Assembly: GCA_946811695.1 (NCBI GenBank)
Contig: OX328132.1
Location: forward strand, 55,280,909 to 55,344,908
Reading direction: 5' to 3'
Source of the DNA: Gonocerus acuteangulatus
Lineage: Eukaryota; Arthropoda; Insecta; Hemiptera; Coreidae
Length of the DNA stretch: 64,000 nt
Each line of letters begins with the position of its first letter. Positions within the stretch are counted from its first letter, which is position 1. The notes under the pieces were generated by a model. The model saw only the letters and a list, made by a program, of their open reading frames with translations. It did no database searches and had not been told where the DNA came from. This document shows, in pieces, positions 12,877 through 24,115 of the stretch. Made by a program: the position numbers and the translations under genes.

Positions 12877-13550
12877 CGTCATTCTACAGATATAAAAAGG
12901 TTACTGGTGGCGACCTGGCCTCCCGTATCGAAGTTTTACATCAATGAGTCTGCATAATTAAATCTTTGAAGAAGAATTATAAATCATGATTATCCCTTTT
13001 GAGTAAACTATCGTTCGCCTAACAAATATAAGATACACGAGTTAGGAACAATCTGATAAAGTGTAAAACACTAGTGCGAGCGGTGTAAATGCATTTTGGC
13101 ATTTGAATAAATGTTAAATGTATATATGGATTTAGCGTATTGGGCCCGGAGTTGCAGGATGGGGTTCCATTATTCCATAGATAATGACGCATTTCCGATG
13201 CAAATGCACAGGTATATGTCAGGCAGGCAATGCCATAAATAGTTCTTCAGCTCTGATATTGCTAGATAATATGGCGGCTGGTGTCCGTATCCTCTATAAC
13301 TCGACGCCTACACTCCCCATGTATCTAGGTCCGAACAATCAACTCCCTCTGTTAGCCATAAGGCAGAACCATGGATAGTTTCGAGCTTTGTTGTATTCCA
13401 GAAAATATGACATGGACAAAATCTGTAATACACTTAAGCAAGGCTCCACTGAATATGGACCTTTGCATGGTTTTAGTATTGTATTTTAGAATTATTTATT
13501 TTTGCATTGTTGTGGGTGTGTATGTGATAGAGTGAGTCTATTTATTATTT
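12875..13550. other. Unassigned sequence
   Basis: No feature that I can support. The frame at 13184-13378 is not recognised. Confidence 0.45.
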
Positions 13551-13971
13551 ACTAGCTGTTACCCGGTGTGCCATGCTAGACCTACTTTCTGCATCTAGAA
13601 AGGGCAAATAAACTACAAGAAAAATAAATAATATTAAAATCTAATAACAAAAATCTGTGACTGTTCGGGTTCACAGTTAACCACACTCCTGAACAAACAG
13701 ACAGACAAACAGCTGGTAGACGTTTTTACCTAGTCTGACTCTCCCCGTATCAAGAACTACCTGTGTGCCATGATGCCGGTCAAACAGTGTGGATTTGTAT
13801 AAGGAACAAACATACAGACAGACAGGTGGTAGGCGTTTTGCCTTAGCCTACGACACTCCCCGGATCAAGATCTACCTGTGTGCCATGTTTGGTCGAAATC
13901 GGGAATTGGATTTGTATACGGAACATACAGACAGACAAACAGACAGACACGTGATTTATATATATATATAT
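13551..13971 (+). mobile_element. CTAGCTGTTACCCG-type short retroposon
   Basis: It begins ACTAGCTGTTACCCGGTGTG and ends with repeated CAGACAGACA, CACGTGATTT and a TATA tail. The same head and tail occur at 25330, 33605, 37900, 43088 and 49251. Head and tail resemble short retroposons that are widespread in arthropods and are tied to LINE 3' ends. A block of about 95 bp (GTAGACGTTTT...ACCTGTGTGCCATG...GGATTTGTATAAGGAACA) is present twice. No protein is encoded. Confidence 0.65.
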
Positions 13972-14353
13972 TGTACTTTTGGCGTTGAGGAAGTATCAGA
14001 AACAAAACAATTTTAAAACAGACATCAGTGGTTTTGGAATTTACGTATATTTTCTGAAATATCTCGAAGACTGTTAGGCATCGTGGTAAGTGAAAATAAA
14101 TCATTGGAAAATTCTCTACAAAATCGGTAGTCATTTTCGTTGCTTTGAGGATTTCTGTGCGTTTGTTTTCCGCCTTTTTTGTTTTCCAATTATTGTTTAT
14201 TTCAAAATCTTTTATCAGGGAAATGAATCTGCCGGTAAAACGAGGTAGGTGAATTTAGGACTATTTTTTTAAAATAGAGATTTCATAGCACAAATCGAAC
14301 AGGGTAGTAAGTCATTTCTGCTACTCAATGTTTTCTGTACATGATGTCACCTT

Positions 14354-14570
14354 CATTTATTTATTTTTAAATTTTAACGTCCATTTATTATTAACTACGA
14401 ATTTTAGGACGGGTTATCTATAGGTCACCACCCTTTTCTAGCGAGGATAGGGGTGATGCCTTTTCTTTTCTCGAAAGAAAAGCCACCACCCCTAGTGGGA
14501 ATCGAACCCACGACCTTTGGCACGGAGTGTTAAGAGCTCACGCCTTAACCCTCACGGCTACCGGGTCTCC
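14354..14570 (-). mobile_element. tRNA-headed SINE (family 2) with 12-bp target duplication
   Basis: On the minus strand the head reads GGAGACCCGGTAGCCGTGAG and continues to GGTCGTGGGTTCGATTCCCA, with a clear B box. The spacing suggests a tRNA with a long variable arm. A body and an AAATAAATAAA tail follow. The flanks TGATGTCACCTT at 14342-14353 and 14571-14582 are a perfect 12-bp direct repeat. The body contains the hairpin CTTTTCTTTCGAGAAAAGAAAAG. A related head fragment is at 45058-45121. Confidence 0.88.
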
Positions 14571-14710
14571 TGATGTCACCTTAAAGCTCACTTTTCTCAG
14601 ATTTAGTGAAGATGGTCTTTAAATTATTCACAAACTATTAATTATATCAATCCAAACTTATTAAATGACACCGGTGAAAATAGTTATGGAAACTCTTCTA
14701 CATGCGAATC

Positions 14711-15314
14711 CATTGGAGTGAAAGGTTGAGAATAAAAATCAACGCAGAAAAATGCAAACAAGTGACATTCACTCTCAACCGAAGATTATGCCCTCCTGTT
14801 TACCTCAGAAACACTCCTCTCCCGGAATCAAACGAGGTTCGATATCTAGGATTATACCTTGACAGCCGACTGACATGGAATCCTCACACGAGACTGAAAA
14901 GACAAGAACTGAACAAACGATACGGACTACTTAGACGACTCCTTGGACCCTCATCTAAATTATCGATACAGAACAAACTAACGATATACAAAGCAATCAT
15001 TCGACCAATATGGACATACGGACTTGAACTCTGGGGATCTGCAAAACCATCTAACATCAACAGAAAACAGGCATTCCAGTCAAAAGTACTTCGTAAAATT
15101 GTAAATGCCCCTTTCTATGTTTCCAACAAAACCCTTCACAATGACCTTAACATCCCATTTGTCTTTGACCTTGCTTACCCGTTTCCAAACGTTCCACTCC
15201 AAATTGTCTCACCAACCTAATCCCGAAGGTCTATCCTTATCTTCCCAATCCCATCCAGACAATCCTCCCAGGCGGCTCAAGAGACAGTGGCCCCGAGATA
15301 ATTTACATATCTGA
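14711..15314 (+). pseudogene. Jockey-like reverse transcriptase, thumb and C-terminal part, frameshifted
   Basis: Readable motifs are RIKINAEKCKQVTFTLNRR, PPVYLRNTPLPE, VRYLGLYLDSRLTW, YKAIIRPIWTYGLELWGSA and FQSKVLRKIVNAPFYVSN, in the order found at the end of Jockey-clade RT domains. Near 15175 the frame shifts, and the protein continues LTRFQTFHSKLSHQPNPEGL to NPPRRLKRQWPRDNL, the usual Jockey C-terminus, ending with TGA at about 15312. The catalytic YADD motif lies upstream and is lost. About 200 of roughly 900 residues remain. Confidence 0.88.
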
Positions 15315-15521
15315 TCGTTTAGGGATCATTATAATATTACTTGCACAGCTCTGGAAGTGCCAACAATGGTTGGCTTCTTTCAAATTCCTTATTGATTTAT
15401 TTTATTTTACTTTTCTTTGTTATTGTCAATCTGTTCGTAGCATATCTGTATCATCAGACTTGATAATTGTACTTTTAAATTTGTACAGATTTCAAATAAA
15501 TAAATAAATACAAAAAAAAAT
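14711..15521 (+). mobile_element. Jockey-clade LINE, 5'-truncated, with 9-bp target duplication
   Basis: The flanks ATGCGAATC at 14702-14710 and 15522-15530 are an exact direct repeat. The insert starts in the middle of the RT domain, contains the end of ORF2, a 3' untranslated region of about 180 bp and an AAATAAATAAATACAAAAAAAAA tail. Length and structure fit a truncated product of target-primed reverse transcription. Confidence 0.88.
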
Positions 15522-15887
15522 ATGCGAATCGACGTGCATACTCTCACACTGGTTCTAAAGAATTACTTCTGCAGAAATCGTACACGAAAATTATATCAGC
15601 GTCAAGAGATTGAATTTTAGTAATTGGTTTTTTGAAACTATTCGCAATGACAATTTTTTTCTATTGAAAATTTAAATAAGTAAGTACAAAAATGGAAACT
15701 TGTTTCGTTTCTTGTTTTGCGATTTTCTCCAAAATGAAGCAAAAACGAGAAAATCTCTAGAGGATTCTTTGTCTTAGTTTTTTGGTCCCCATCACGCTCC
15801 TGAAGTTTTGCCATTTAAAATCGGGACCCCCTGTATATAAAATAATAAAAAGAGTATAAAATTCTATTATTAAAGGTTAATATGCAT

Positions 15888-15891
<4 letters not shown>

Positions 15892-15956
<65 letters not shown>
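15892..15956. repeat. (TA)n microsatellite
   Basis: About 32 TA units inside the fold-back element. Confidence 0.95.
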
Positions 15957-15960
<4 letters not shown>

Positions 15961-16152
15961 CTCAAAGGCTATTAAATAAGGACGTTTTTGAGGGTTTTAA
16001 CAATTTTAGCATTTCCACCAGGAATTTGAGAATCAGTTATAAACGTTTAAATTATTTTCTATTCACTTTCCTATTCAATTTTTTATTAAAAACATTTAAA
16101 TGAATCTTTGCCAATGACTGTTCAAATATTCCTGTATCAACTATTTATTTAT

Positions 16153-16232
16153 TAATCTTTAGTGCTTGCTCGGGATTTGAACTCAGGCCTCCAGCTTATT
16201 AGTCCAGTGCTCTACCACTGAGCTAACCTCGC
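16153..16232 (-). repeat. tRNA-Ile-like sequence (relic or SINE head)
   Basis: The minus strand reads GAGGTTAGCTCAGTGGTAGA then GCACTGGACTAATAAGCTGG and GCCTGAGTTCAAATCCCGAG. The D arm with A box and the T arm with B box are good, and the anticodon loop CTAATAA would read AAT (Ile). The anticodon stem is weak (one mismatch, two G-U pairs) and the acceptor stem does not pair properly. It is more likely a relic or a SINE head than a working tRNA gene. Confidence 0.55.
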
Positions 16233-16444
16233 CCGCCTACTAATCACCAAGGAACCTCAATATAAGTGATATATTCAAAATGTAGCAGATGAACATTGTA
16301 CCATGTGTGGTGTAGAGTTACGTCTAGGGGGTACTTCAATCCTGACTCTCCTTGTGTGTACACACACACACTAACATATATATATAAATATATCAAAATA
16401 CATATTAACCTTTAATAATAAAATGTTGTACTCTTTTTATTATT

Positions 16445-17085
16445 TCTTGGAGGTTTGATGCACGTAGGCGAGCTACTCTATTGTCCGACTTGGGCTATTG
16501 TGAGCTGTGAGTATACCGGCATTCGAACGTGACAAAGAGAATCTTCCAGATCTTAGTCTTGATAATCTCTTTATTTCTCCTGATCCACCCTTCGAAGATT
16601 AGTCGAAATGAACTAGGTCCTAATAGGTAAACCTCATTACCACATAACGGCTAAGTTAAGCATCCATTATCGAGCTCAATAAAAGTGTCATGAGTGGGAA
16701 TACAAACATTTAGGCTGTTCCTTCACTACCTAAAAGGGAGAAAATCTGCGTATGACGTCGGCCAACTTGCGCAATCCATATATGCCGTCGGTTAAAAACC
16801 TCGTGCGCAGTTTTGGGAAAATTGACCTGCTTTATTTTCTTATTATTTTAAATGAATAGAAATAATTGATGAATAGATGAATGAAGAAGAAACATAATTT
16901 ATTATTGATTAATTTAAAAAAAAAAAAAAAATCAAGAACTGAATAAAATATTTTTCAAGAACAATTTATTGAATAATGAGCCAATTCTGTTATTTATAGG
17001 ATAACAAAATCAGTGGATGAATAACTAATTCATTGAATAAATTGTTATTCAATAAAAATTTATTTGAATGATTACATAGGACATG
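16445..17085. other. Unassigned sequence
   Basis: No supported feature. Direct repeats of the phrase TTGACCTG(C/T)TTTATT occur at about 16825 and 17432, on either side of the next element. Confidence 0.4.
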
Positions 17086-17088
17086 ACA

Positions 17089-17441
17089 TTTGATCTAAAA
17101 AACCTTATGAACCTTATGGTCCTTATGGGGGTTTTGGAGTCGCTGACTACGATGAGCGGGTTGGTTAACCTTCATCACATGAGATTCAAGGTCATTTTGA
17201 ATGGATTTTTAATGATTTATTTCCTTTTTCTTCTCTCTTTGACCTTCAAATGACCTTGAACTGACCTCTAGGAAAGTGCACGAAGGTCCAACAAACTCAG
17301 ACCTCAGAAACATACGCATGAATTCCCATTTCCTTGAATCTGATGTGATGAAGGTTAACCAACCCGCTCATCGTAATCAGCGACTCCAAAAGGACCATAT
17401 CGGTCCGAGTCTTATTTTTTGGATCAAATGTTGACCTGTTT
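17089..17441. mobile_element. Fold-back element with about 60-bp highly similar inverted arms
   Basis: The arm TTTTGGAGTCGCTGACTACG through GGTTGGTTAACCTTCATCAC (17128-17190) is repeated in complement at 17330-17394 with about three mismatches. Weaker pairing extends to the outer ACATTTGATC / GATCAAATGT motifs (17092 and 17430). A single, more diverged arm recurs at 40012-40100. It is non-coding. Confidence 0.75.
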
Positions 17442-17444
17442 TAT

Positions 17445-18019
17445 TGAATAAAACATGTATTGAATAATGCCATACTCTGCTCTATAGTCTGCAAACTACA
17501 TAAAACATCCTACCTTAAAAGAGATTTAATAGGTGTCTACATTTTTCCGTCATCATTACTATGAGCTTGTGAAATTGAGCGGCTTCAAATGGTTCTCCTT
17601 TATGAACAGAGGTGGTCTACTGTTAGGCTATTTATGATCTAAATTTACGTAAGCATTAACCCTTTATTGCTACCATTAAGTTGCCACGAGCGAGGGGTAT
17701 ATTAATCTGAGAGAGGTAAGGTGCCACTTAATATGTGGACGATGAAACATAAGCTATGCCCAATTAACGCCATTCAGTAGATCCTAATTTATGTTCCTCG
17801 ACATATTTTTGAAATTTTATGACTGCCGTTGAGGTTAGTGTGCGGGAAATATACTAGGTACTTGATAAAGTGTGGAAGGTGAAAGGACGGAAGGAGGAAC
17901 TGTGACGAAGCCGGATATGTGAAAATCACGAAGATGTGTGTAGGACAGAGCTATGATACATGTTCAGTAGTTACAATGTATGAGAAGGACGTGGCAGTGT
18001 TATTTTCCGCAGAAAGCCT
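17445..18019. other. Unassigned sequence upstream of the LINE insertion
   Basis: No supported feature. The frame at 17919-18155 runs across the LINE boundary and is therefore not a gene. Confidence 0.45.
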
Positions 18020-18031
18020 CAGCTATGACAA

Positions 18032-21000
18032 TTATTTATTTATTTATTATCAAGGCTCTCATAACGCAGATGATTCGCTCGATAATTACAAATGTGTTCT
18101 TATAATTAAACAGTTACAATTTCTTATTGACATTTCATATAAAGTAAAAACATAATTTACAATAAAAGTATTTTATAAATTAATATAACAGTTATAAGTA
18201 TGTACACCAACATATATATATACATATACACACATATATATATTATATATATACATACATATACACTACATACATATATATATTAAAACATTACTATATA
18301 CATTACAGATGTATATGCAAGTGCACAACACATGCATATACATTGCTTTTATACACTATGTGTAATTCATGTTATACACATGTACATACATACGTATTCA
18401 TACACTCAAGCATATAAATCATGATTAAGTGAAAATGAAATTAATTTAAAATAACAAATAATTATAATGAGAATTATCTTTTCACCAATGCTACCAGATA
18501 TCAGAAATAACTTTAGGGTCTAAAATTAAATCTTGTTGTATAGCTGTGTGTGTTTTAGATGTTGGAAAATTGTGTTTATCGATTGGCTACCCTCATTCAA
18601 AAGTTCAGTCATGTCGTGTGGTATTTGTAAGTAATCACGTCTTCTACATTCTGTCAATATGTGTTTAACTGTTAGAGGTAGGTTACACTGTCTGCAAGTA
18701 GGTTTTTCATTAAAAACGAGTGTGTGAGTAAAGTATGTCCGATTCTTAAACGACATAAGACGACTTCTTCTCGTCTCACATCCCGTGAGCTTGAAGGCCA
18801 AGCTTGAACTGCATGTTTAATTTCTCTGAGTTTGTTTTCTCGTGTAAGTTGCCAATATCGCTGCCAGTTGTTTAAAGTTCTAGTGTAAGTAAGTCTTTTA
18901 TTGTCTTGTAATGTCAAGAGATCTATGTCATTTGTATCTCTTCGTGTCGCTAATTTTGCTAGTTCGTCTACGTTAGTGCTTTCAGAAATATTTTCATGTC
19001 CGGGTAACCATATCATTTTAATTTGTATATTGTTTTCCTGTAACCGGTGTATATGATTGAATATTTGTTTGACAATGGGGTGTGTTGTGTATATGTTGTT
19101 AAGAGAGAATAAGGAACTGAGCGAATCAGTAAATAACATTACCTGGTTATAATCAGTAGTCTGTATTCTGCTGATACCTAACAGAATGGCCTGTAGTTCA
19201 GCACTGTATACGCTTGCATTTTGTGGCCGTTTTTCTTGATAGAAATCTTGGCCAACAATTGCAGCTGAACCTGTACCGAAACTTGTTTTCGAGCCGTCAG
19301 TAAATATCTTTAGGGCGTGTGGGTTTTCTGATTTCAATGCTGTAAACATTTTACTGTACATAGTTGAGGCTAGAGGTTCATTTTTCTTTATTTTTGATAA
19401 TGTTAGATTTACACTTAAATTCCTTATTCTCCAAGGGGGAAAAGCCGTATCTTTGTAAGTGTAAATAGGTGTTTCTAGTGTATTGGCCTCAATTTCCATG
19501 AGGCGTAATAGTAAGGGTTTCGGTGCTCTTTTTCTTTGCCTGTATAAGTGTGTGGAAGTATTGGTAGTGTAACTAGATGTACAATGTGTATTTAGGAATC
19601 TTGAGTGATGAATAAATTTTAGACCAATAATTTGACGTCTATACTCCAAAGGCATTTCACCCGATTCGACGTAAAGGCTCAAAGCCGGACTTGATCTGAA
19701 TACTCCAGTTGCAAGCCTGATTCCTGTATTGTGAATGGCGTCTACAATTTTTAGTGTAGTCTTACTGGCAGATGAGTAAGCTATACATCCGTAGTCCAGT
19801 AATGACCTGGTATAGGCACGATAAAATGTAAGCATTACTGATCTGTCGGCACCCCATTTTGTGTTTGAGAGGATTCTAAGTAGATTCAGAGACTTTTTGC
19901 ACCTAATCATAAGCTCTTTTAGATGGGGTAACCATGTAAGTCGTGAATCAAAAGTCAGTCCTAAAAATTTGATTGTTTTTGTACTGTTTATGTTGGTAGA
20001 GTAAAGTGTAATTTGTGGTATTGGTCGAGTTCTTTTTCTTGTAAATAAAATTGTCTTTGATTTTTCAACAGATATTTTAAAGCCAGTAACGATACACCAA
20101 TTTTCTAGGTTATGAATTGCGGTTTGTATGTTTTCCTGGGCTAATTGGTAAGAGTGTGATGTCGTATAGATAAGTAGATCATCGGCATACAAGCAATATG
20201 ACACATTTTGTGGAATATAGTCAGTAATCGAATTCAAGGCTATAGCGAACAGTGTAGGACTCAGAACGCCTCCTTGAGGAACTCCGTTCGACTGAATGAA
20301 AACATCTGATAACTCTGTACCTATCCTCACTCTAAATGTGCGATTGGAGAGATAGTTTACCAAGAAGCATAACACACTTCCTTGGATGTTCCATTTGTGT
20401 AATTGATCAATAATTAATCTGCTCCATACGGTATCAAATGCCTTTTCTATGTCTAAAGACACTGTCAGCATATATTATTTTTTTACAAATGTATTTAATA
20501 TGTCCGTTTCAAGCCGAGCTATATGGTGCATCGTTGAATGGCCTGGTCGAAAACCACACTGAAACCCAGATAGTAGGTTGTTCTTTTCCAGATACCAAAG
20601 CAATCTCTTGTTCACCATCCGCTCGAATACTTTGCTAAGACAGCTAGAGAGTGAAATTGGTCTATAACTTGAGGGAAATCTTTTATCTTTACCTGGTTTC
20701 AACAAAGGAATGATAATTGATTCATTCCACAATAGAGGATAGGTACATTTCTCATAGAACTGATTAAAACTTGAGAGAAGACATAAGCACTCACTGGGTA
20801 GTTTTTTAATCATGTCGTACTGTATTTTATCTTGTCCTGGAGAGGTTGGTTTTAGTGATGATAGAGTTTGAGTTAATTCTTGGAGGGTAAATGGTTCATT
20901 TAGCGGGTGTGGAAAGTTGTGAATCGTTGTAATAGGTGTGGTCTCAAGGAGCTGTTTATGTCTTAAGAATTTGTCTGTGAAATGTGCATCACTCGAGGTA

Positions 21001-21320
21001 AATGAGAAATGTTGTCCAAGAATGTTAGAGATGGTCCGTGGGTCGGTTTTAATGTCATTGCTTATGAGAAGTCCTGTAATGGGGGCACGGTACTTTTTGT
21101 GCTGAATTTTATTCATTTTTTTCCAAATGCTTTGAAGCGGGGTATATTTATTTATAGAGGAAACAAATTCGCTCCAACATTTTTTCTTACTGGTTTTAAC
21201 TACCCTTTGAGCTTTAGCCTTCTTCCTCTTATATTCATAGAGAAGTTGATCAGATGGATTCATTCGGAATAAACGTAAGGCTCTTTTTCTATCATTTATT
21301 GCTGCTCTGCATTCGTCATT
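18032..21320 (-). mobile_element. RNase H-bearing LINE (I/R1-like group), 5'-truncated, 12-bp target duplication
   Basis: The insert is bounded by exact direct repeats CAGCTATGACAA at 18020-18031 and 21321-21332. The + strand left border TTATTTATTTATTTATTA is the element's A-rich simple tail in complement. The insert contains most of ORF2 from just upstream of the RT domain to the end, and about 490 bp of 3' untranslated sequence. The endonuclease domain and ORF1 are missing by 5' truncation. With only two lesions and a perfect target duplication it is probably one of the younger insertions here. Confidence 0.92.
18526..21320 (-). pseudogene. LINE ORF2: reverse transcriptase, RNase H and C-terminal zinc knuckle; one stop and one frameshift
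   Basis: It enters at NDECRAAINDRKRALRLF. RT motifs follow in order: YRPISLSSCLSKVFERM, FQCGFRPGHSTMHHIARL, SLDIEKAFDTVW (first catalytic Asp), NGVPQGGVLSPTLFAIALN, YADDLLIY (catalytic Asp pair) and FLGLTFDSRLTW. RNase H shows IFTDGSKTSFG, YSAELQAILLG, LFTDSLSSLFS and WLPGHENI...DELAKLA, that is Asp, Glu, Asp, His and a final Asp. The tail has CRQCNLPLTVKHILTEC (CCHC). An in-frame TAA at 20475-20477 separates FVKK from YMLTVSLD, and a one-base loss in the A run near 18703-18707 shifts the frame before the zinc knuckle. Otherwise it is open for about 900 codons. It makes cDNA at nicked target DNA in related elements; this copy is dead. Confidence 0.93.
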
Positions 21321-21474
21321 CAGCTATGACAAGGCTGGAGTTATGAGATGGTCCGAGCTATCATATAGACCCAGTAGTGACAATGCTGGAGTTGTGAGAT
21401 GGTCGGAGCAATGATATAGAACCAGTAGTGACAATGCCGGAGTTGTGAGATGGTCCGATATAGACCCAGTAGCT
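21321..21474. repeat. Tandem repeat, about 51-bp unit, three copies
   Basis: The unit TGACAATGCTGGAGTTGTGA then GATGGTC...ATATAGACCCAGTAG is repeated about three times, the last copy being shorter. Its first copy overlaps the target duplication of the adjacent LINE, so the LINE landed at the edge of this array. Confidence 0.8.
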
Positions 21475-21771
21475 CTTTTCTAGCAACTTTTTGGCTTCTT
21501 TTCATAACATGTGCAATTGATAATTGCATTGCTTTGAAAAAAACTTATTTATAACTTACAAAACAACTTATAATGCTCAATTATGTTTACCTAACATTGA
21601 CTGGATTTACATTCATAGTAGGTATGTTTTTTTTTTTTTTAAAATCTTTTTATAACATACATATATCTCCAGCCAAGCATACGCGTCCACCACACGTAGT
21701 AAAGGCAAGTGCGGGCACAGGGAACTCTACAAAAACTTTTCAAATATAAGTGGTCCACTTCAAAATTGTGA

Positions 21772-21777
<6 letters not shown>
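21475..21777. other. Unassigned AT-rich sequence
   Basis: Nothing supported apart from a run of T at 21627-21640. Confidence 0.45.
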
Positions 21778-21833
<56 letters not shown>

Positions 21834-21834
21834 C

Positions 21835-21890
<56 letters not shown>

Positions 21891-21900
21891 CATATATATA
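21778..21900. repeat. (TA)n microsatellite bordering a fold-back element
   Basis: Two long TA blocks separated by CATATACATAATA, leading directly into the CAGGGTG end at 21901. Confidence 0.95.
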
Positions 21901-23592
21901 CAGGGTGTCCCGTAAATGTCTAGTCATATTGTGGGAGGTGATAGAGGATCTTTAGGGGAACAGAAAATGTTCTATGACGATTTTCCGAATTCTCATACAT
22001 AAGGGAGGAAACGTCATTTTATTGTTTTATCGAGACAAACCTGGTTTTTAGAAGAATAATCGTTGTAGCTCCTGTCCAGGTGATTCCACTAGAAAGAAAG
22101 TGAAACCAATCGAAAGCTGAGTACATTTACTATAAGACTAGTTGATAGTAAACGTATAAATTAATGAATGTAAGTATGTCTATCTTACCAAAAGAATGCT
22201 ATTCTAAATTTCCTGACATTTTCTTGATATTTGTTACCAGCGTTATTCCTCAATGGGCAGGATCTGAGATTTCCGGGTTTCAAAAAAACTTCCCTATTTA
22301 ACCCGCTTTCCATTCATGCATCAAAACCCTGTGTTATTGAAGTATGTGAACGATTTAGGAACAAAAGTTTAAAAAAAAAACATAGATCTGTGAAAATAAA
22401 ATTATATTTTTTTCTTCAGTTTATTCAACAAGCTTAAAAGAAATATTTTTATAAATATTTACTTAAATATTAAGAAAATATTTACATAAAACAATAAAAA
22501 AAAATCACTTTCACGCAAATAAAAAAAATTCGTAAAACAGTAAATAAATAAAATACTCATTTATTTTGAATTTGTTAATTACAGTAACTAATACCGGGTC
22601 CAGGAGGTGGCCATTAATGAACCCCAGCTATACATTAACCTCAAAAATTATTATTAATACCTAGATCACACATTCGAACACATTTTTACAGGACTATCTA
22701 CATCTTATTTATTAGGGATGGGATATTTAACTACCACAACATACACATATGGGCTCACGAGAATCCCAGGACAGTTCAGAAGCGTAGCCATCAGTATCAA
22801 TTCAAGGTAAAGCATTTGTTTTCTAATTATAAATACCTGTAAAAATGGTGTTAAAATGCTTGATCTAGGTAAAAATAATAATTTTTGAGGTTAATGTATG
22901 GTTGGGGTTCCTTAATGGCCACCTCCTGGACCCAGTATTAGTTACTGTAATTAATAAATTCAAAATAAATGAGTATTTTATTTATTTTCTGTTTTAGGAA
23001 TTTTTTTTATTTTCGTGGAAGTAACTTTTTTATTGTTTTATGTAAATATTTACTTAATATTTAAGTAAATATTTATAAAAACAAAACTGAAGAAAAAAAT
23101 ATAATTTTCTTTTCACGGATCTATGTTTTTTTTTTTAAAAACTTTTGTTCCTAAATCGCTCACATACTACAATAACACAGGGTTGTGTTACATGAATGGA
23201 AAGCTGGTTAAATGAGGAAGTTTTTCTGAAACCCGTAAATTTCAGATCCTGCCCATTGAGGAGTAACGCTGAAAAGAAATATCAAGAAAATGTCAGGAAA
23301 TTTACAATAGCTTTCTTATAGACATACTTACATTCATTCGTTTTTACGTTTGCTATTAACTAGTCTTATAGAAAGTTTACACAGCTTTCGATTGGTTTCA
23401 CGTCTAGTAGAACCACCTGGGCCGGAGCTACAACGATTATTCTTCTAAAAATCACGTTTGCCTCGAAAAAACAATAAAATGACGTTTTCTCCCTTATGAG
23501 TGAGAATTCGGAAAATCGTCATAGAACATTTTTTGTTCCCCTAAGGTTCCTCTATCACCTCCCACAATATGACGAGACATTTACGGGACACC

Positions 23593-23595
<3 letters not shown>
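21901..23595. mobile_element. Fold-back element with inverted arms of about 750 bp
   Basis: The left end CAGGGTGTCCCGTAAATGTC and the right end (complement CAGGGTGTCCCGTAAATGTC) are identical, and the arms stay closely similar from 21901 to about 22672 and from about 22861 to 23595. The central spacer is about 190 bp. Paired landmarks include GTGGGAGGTGATAGAGG, GGAACAAAAGTTT and GGTGGCCATTAATG (GGCCATTAAGG in the partner). Both outer flanks are (TA)n, which fits a TA target. No transposase is visible in the arms or the spacer. Confidence 0.9.

Positions 23596-23661
<66 letters not shown>
23596..23661. repeat. (TA)n microsatellite bordering the fold-back element
   Basis: About 32 TA units directly after the terminal CCCTG. 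Confidence 0.95.
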
Positions 23662-23662
<1 letters not shown>

Positions 23663-23977
23663 CGTTTTTCTAGCTATTCGACATTGTTGGATCGTGTCAC
23701 GGCTGGAAGAATGAATGTCGGTGAAATATATTTTCTGGGCCCGATCCAAGATATACAGGGAGCTTATGCCAAGATGGCAGCAACTCCTGTCAATGGCAGA
23801 AAAATGTCATCAACCTTAAAACTCCTCCGTGAAAAATTCATGTCCTTTTAATTATTTCGATTGTTAATGAGAGGGTTAATCTTTAAGGACGGCAGAATCA
23901 TTTAATCGAACTATTGTGCAATAAATGTGTGTTATTGACGGGATATCTATATACTGCTATTTTTTTCATTAGCACCC

Positions 23978-23978
<1 letters not shown>
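23662..23978. other. Unassigned sequence
   Basis: No supported feature. Confidence 0.4.
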
Positions 23979-24010
<32 letters not shown>

Positions 24011-24115
24011 TTGAAACACTCGTATTTTCGTGACCTCTGGAACGTGGACATTTCTCATTGTTGGTACCTCCGGATTCCTGGGGTCAAACTCAGAAGGGGC
24101 TTCTCTCCAAATGGT
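23979..24115 (+). mobile_element. Eroded Helentron-like fragment, 3' part, with short (TA)n
   Basis: A (TA)n tract (23979-24010) is followed by TTTGAAACACTCGTATTTTC and later GGTACCTCCGGATTCCT. These match, with many changes, the segment after (TA)n in the intact copies (TTTGAACCACCGTTATTTTC ... GGCACTTCCGGATTGTT). The terminal hairpin is not preserved. Confidence 0.5.

Larger units (their letters stand above)
11135..15833. mobile_element. Possible large CAGGG-ended element holding several nested insertions
   Basis: The left end CAGGGTGTCCCGCATTGAGA and the right end (complement CAGGGGGTCCCGATTTTAAA) are alike over about 40 bases with several mismatches, and both are bordered by TATA. The inside holds a LINE 3' end, a CTAGCTG-type repeat, a SINE and a Jockey fragment. 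The pairing of these two ends is an inference. CAGGGTGTCCCG is a common terminus, so they could belong to two different elements. Confidence 0.35.
15839..16444. mobile_element. Fold-back element with about 60-bp inverted ends
   Basis: The left end AATAATAAAAAGAGTATAAA (15842 on) and continuing sequence to about 15900 recur as the complement at 16383-16443 with few mismatches. The inside holds a (TA)n tract and a tRNA-like segment. No target duplication was identified. It lies 6 bp from the CAGGG end at 15833. Confidence 0.65.

Noticed and set aside
16153..16232. A functional tRNA-Ile gene
   Set aside because: The anticodon stem is mismatched and the acceptor stem does not pair; it lies inside a fold-back element.
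20438..21272. Plus-strand frames across the LINE
   Set aside because: They are antisense shadows of the RT coding sequence.
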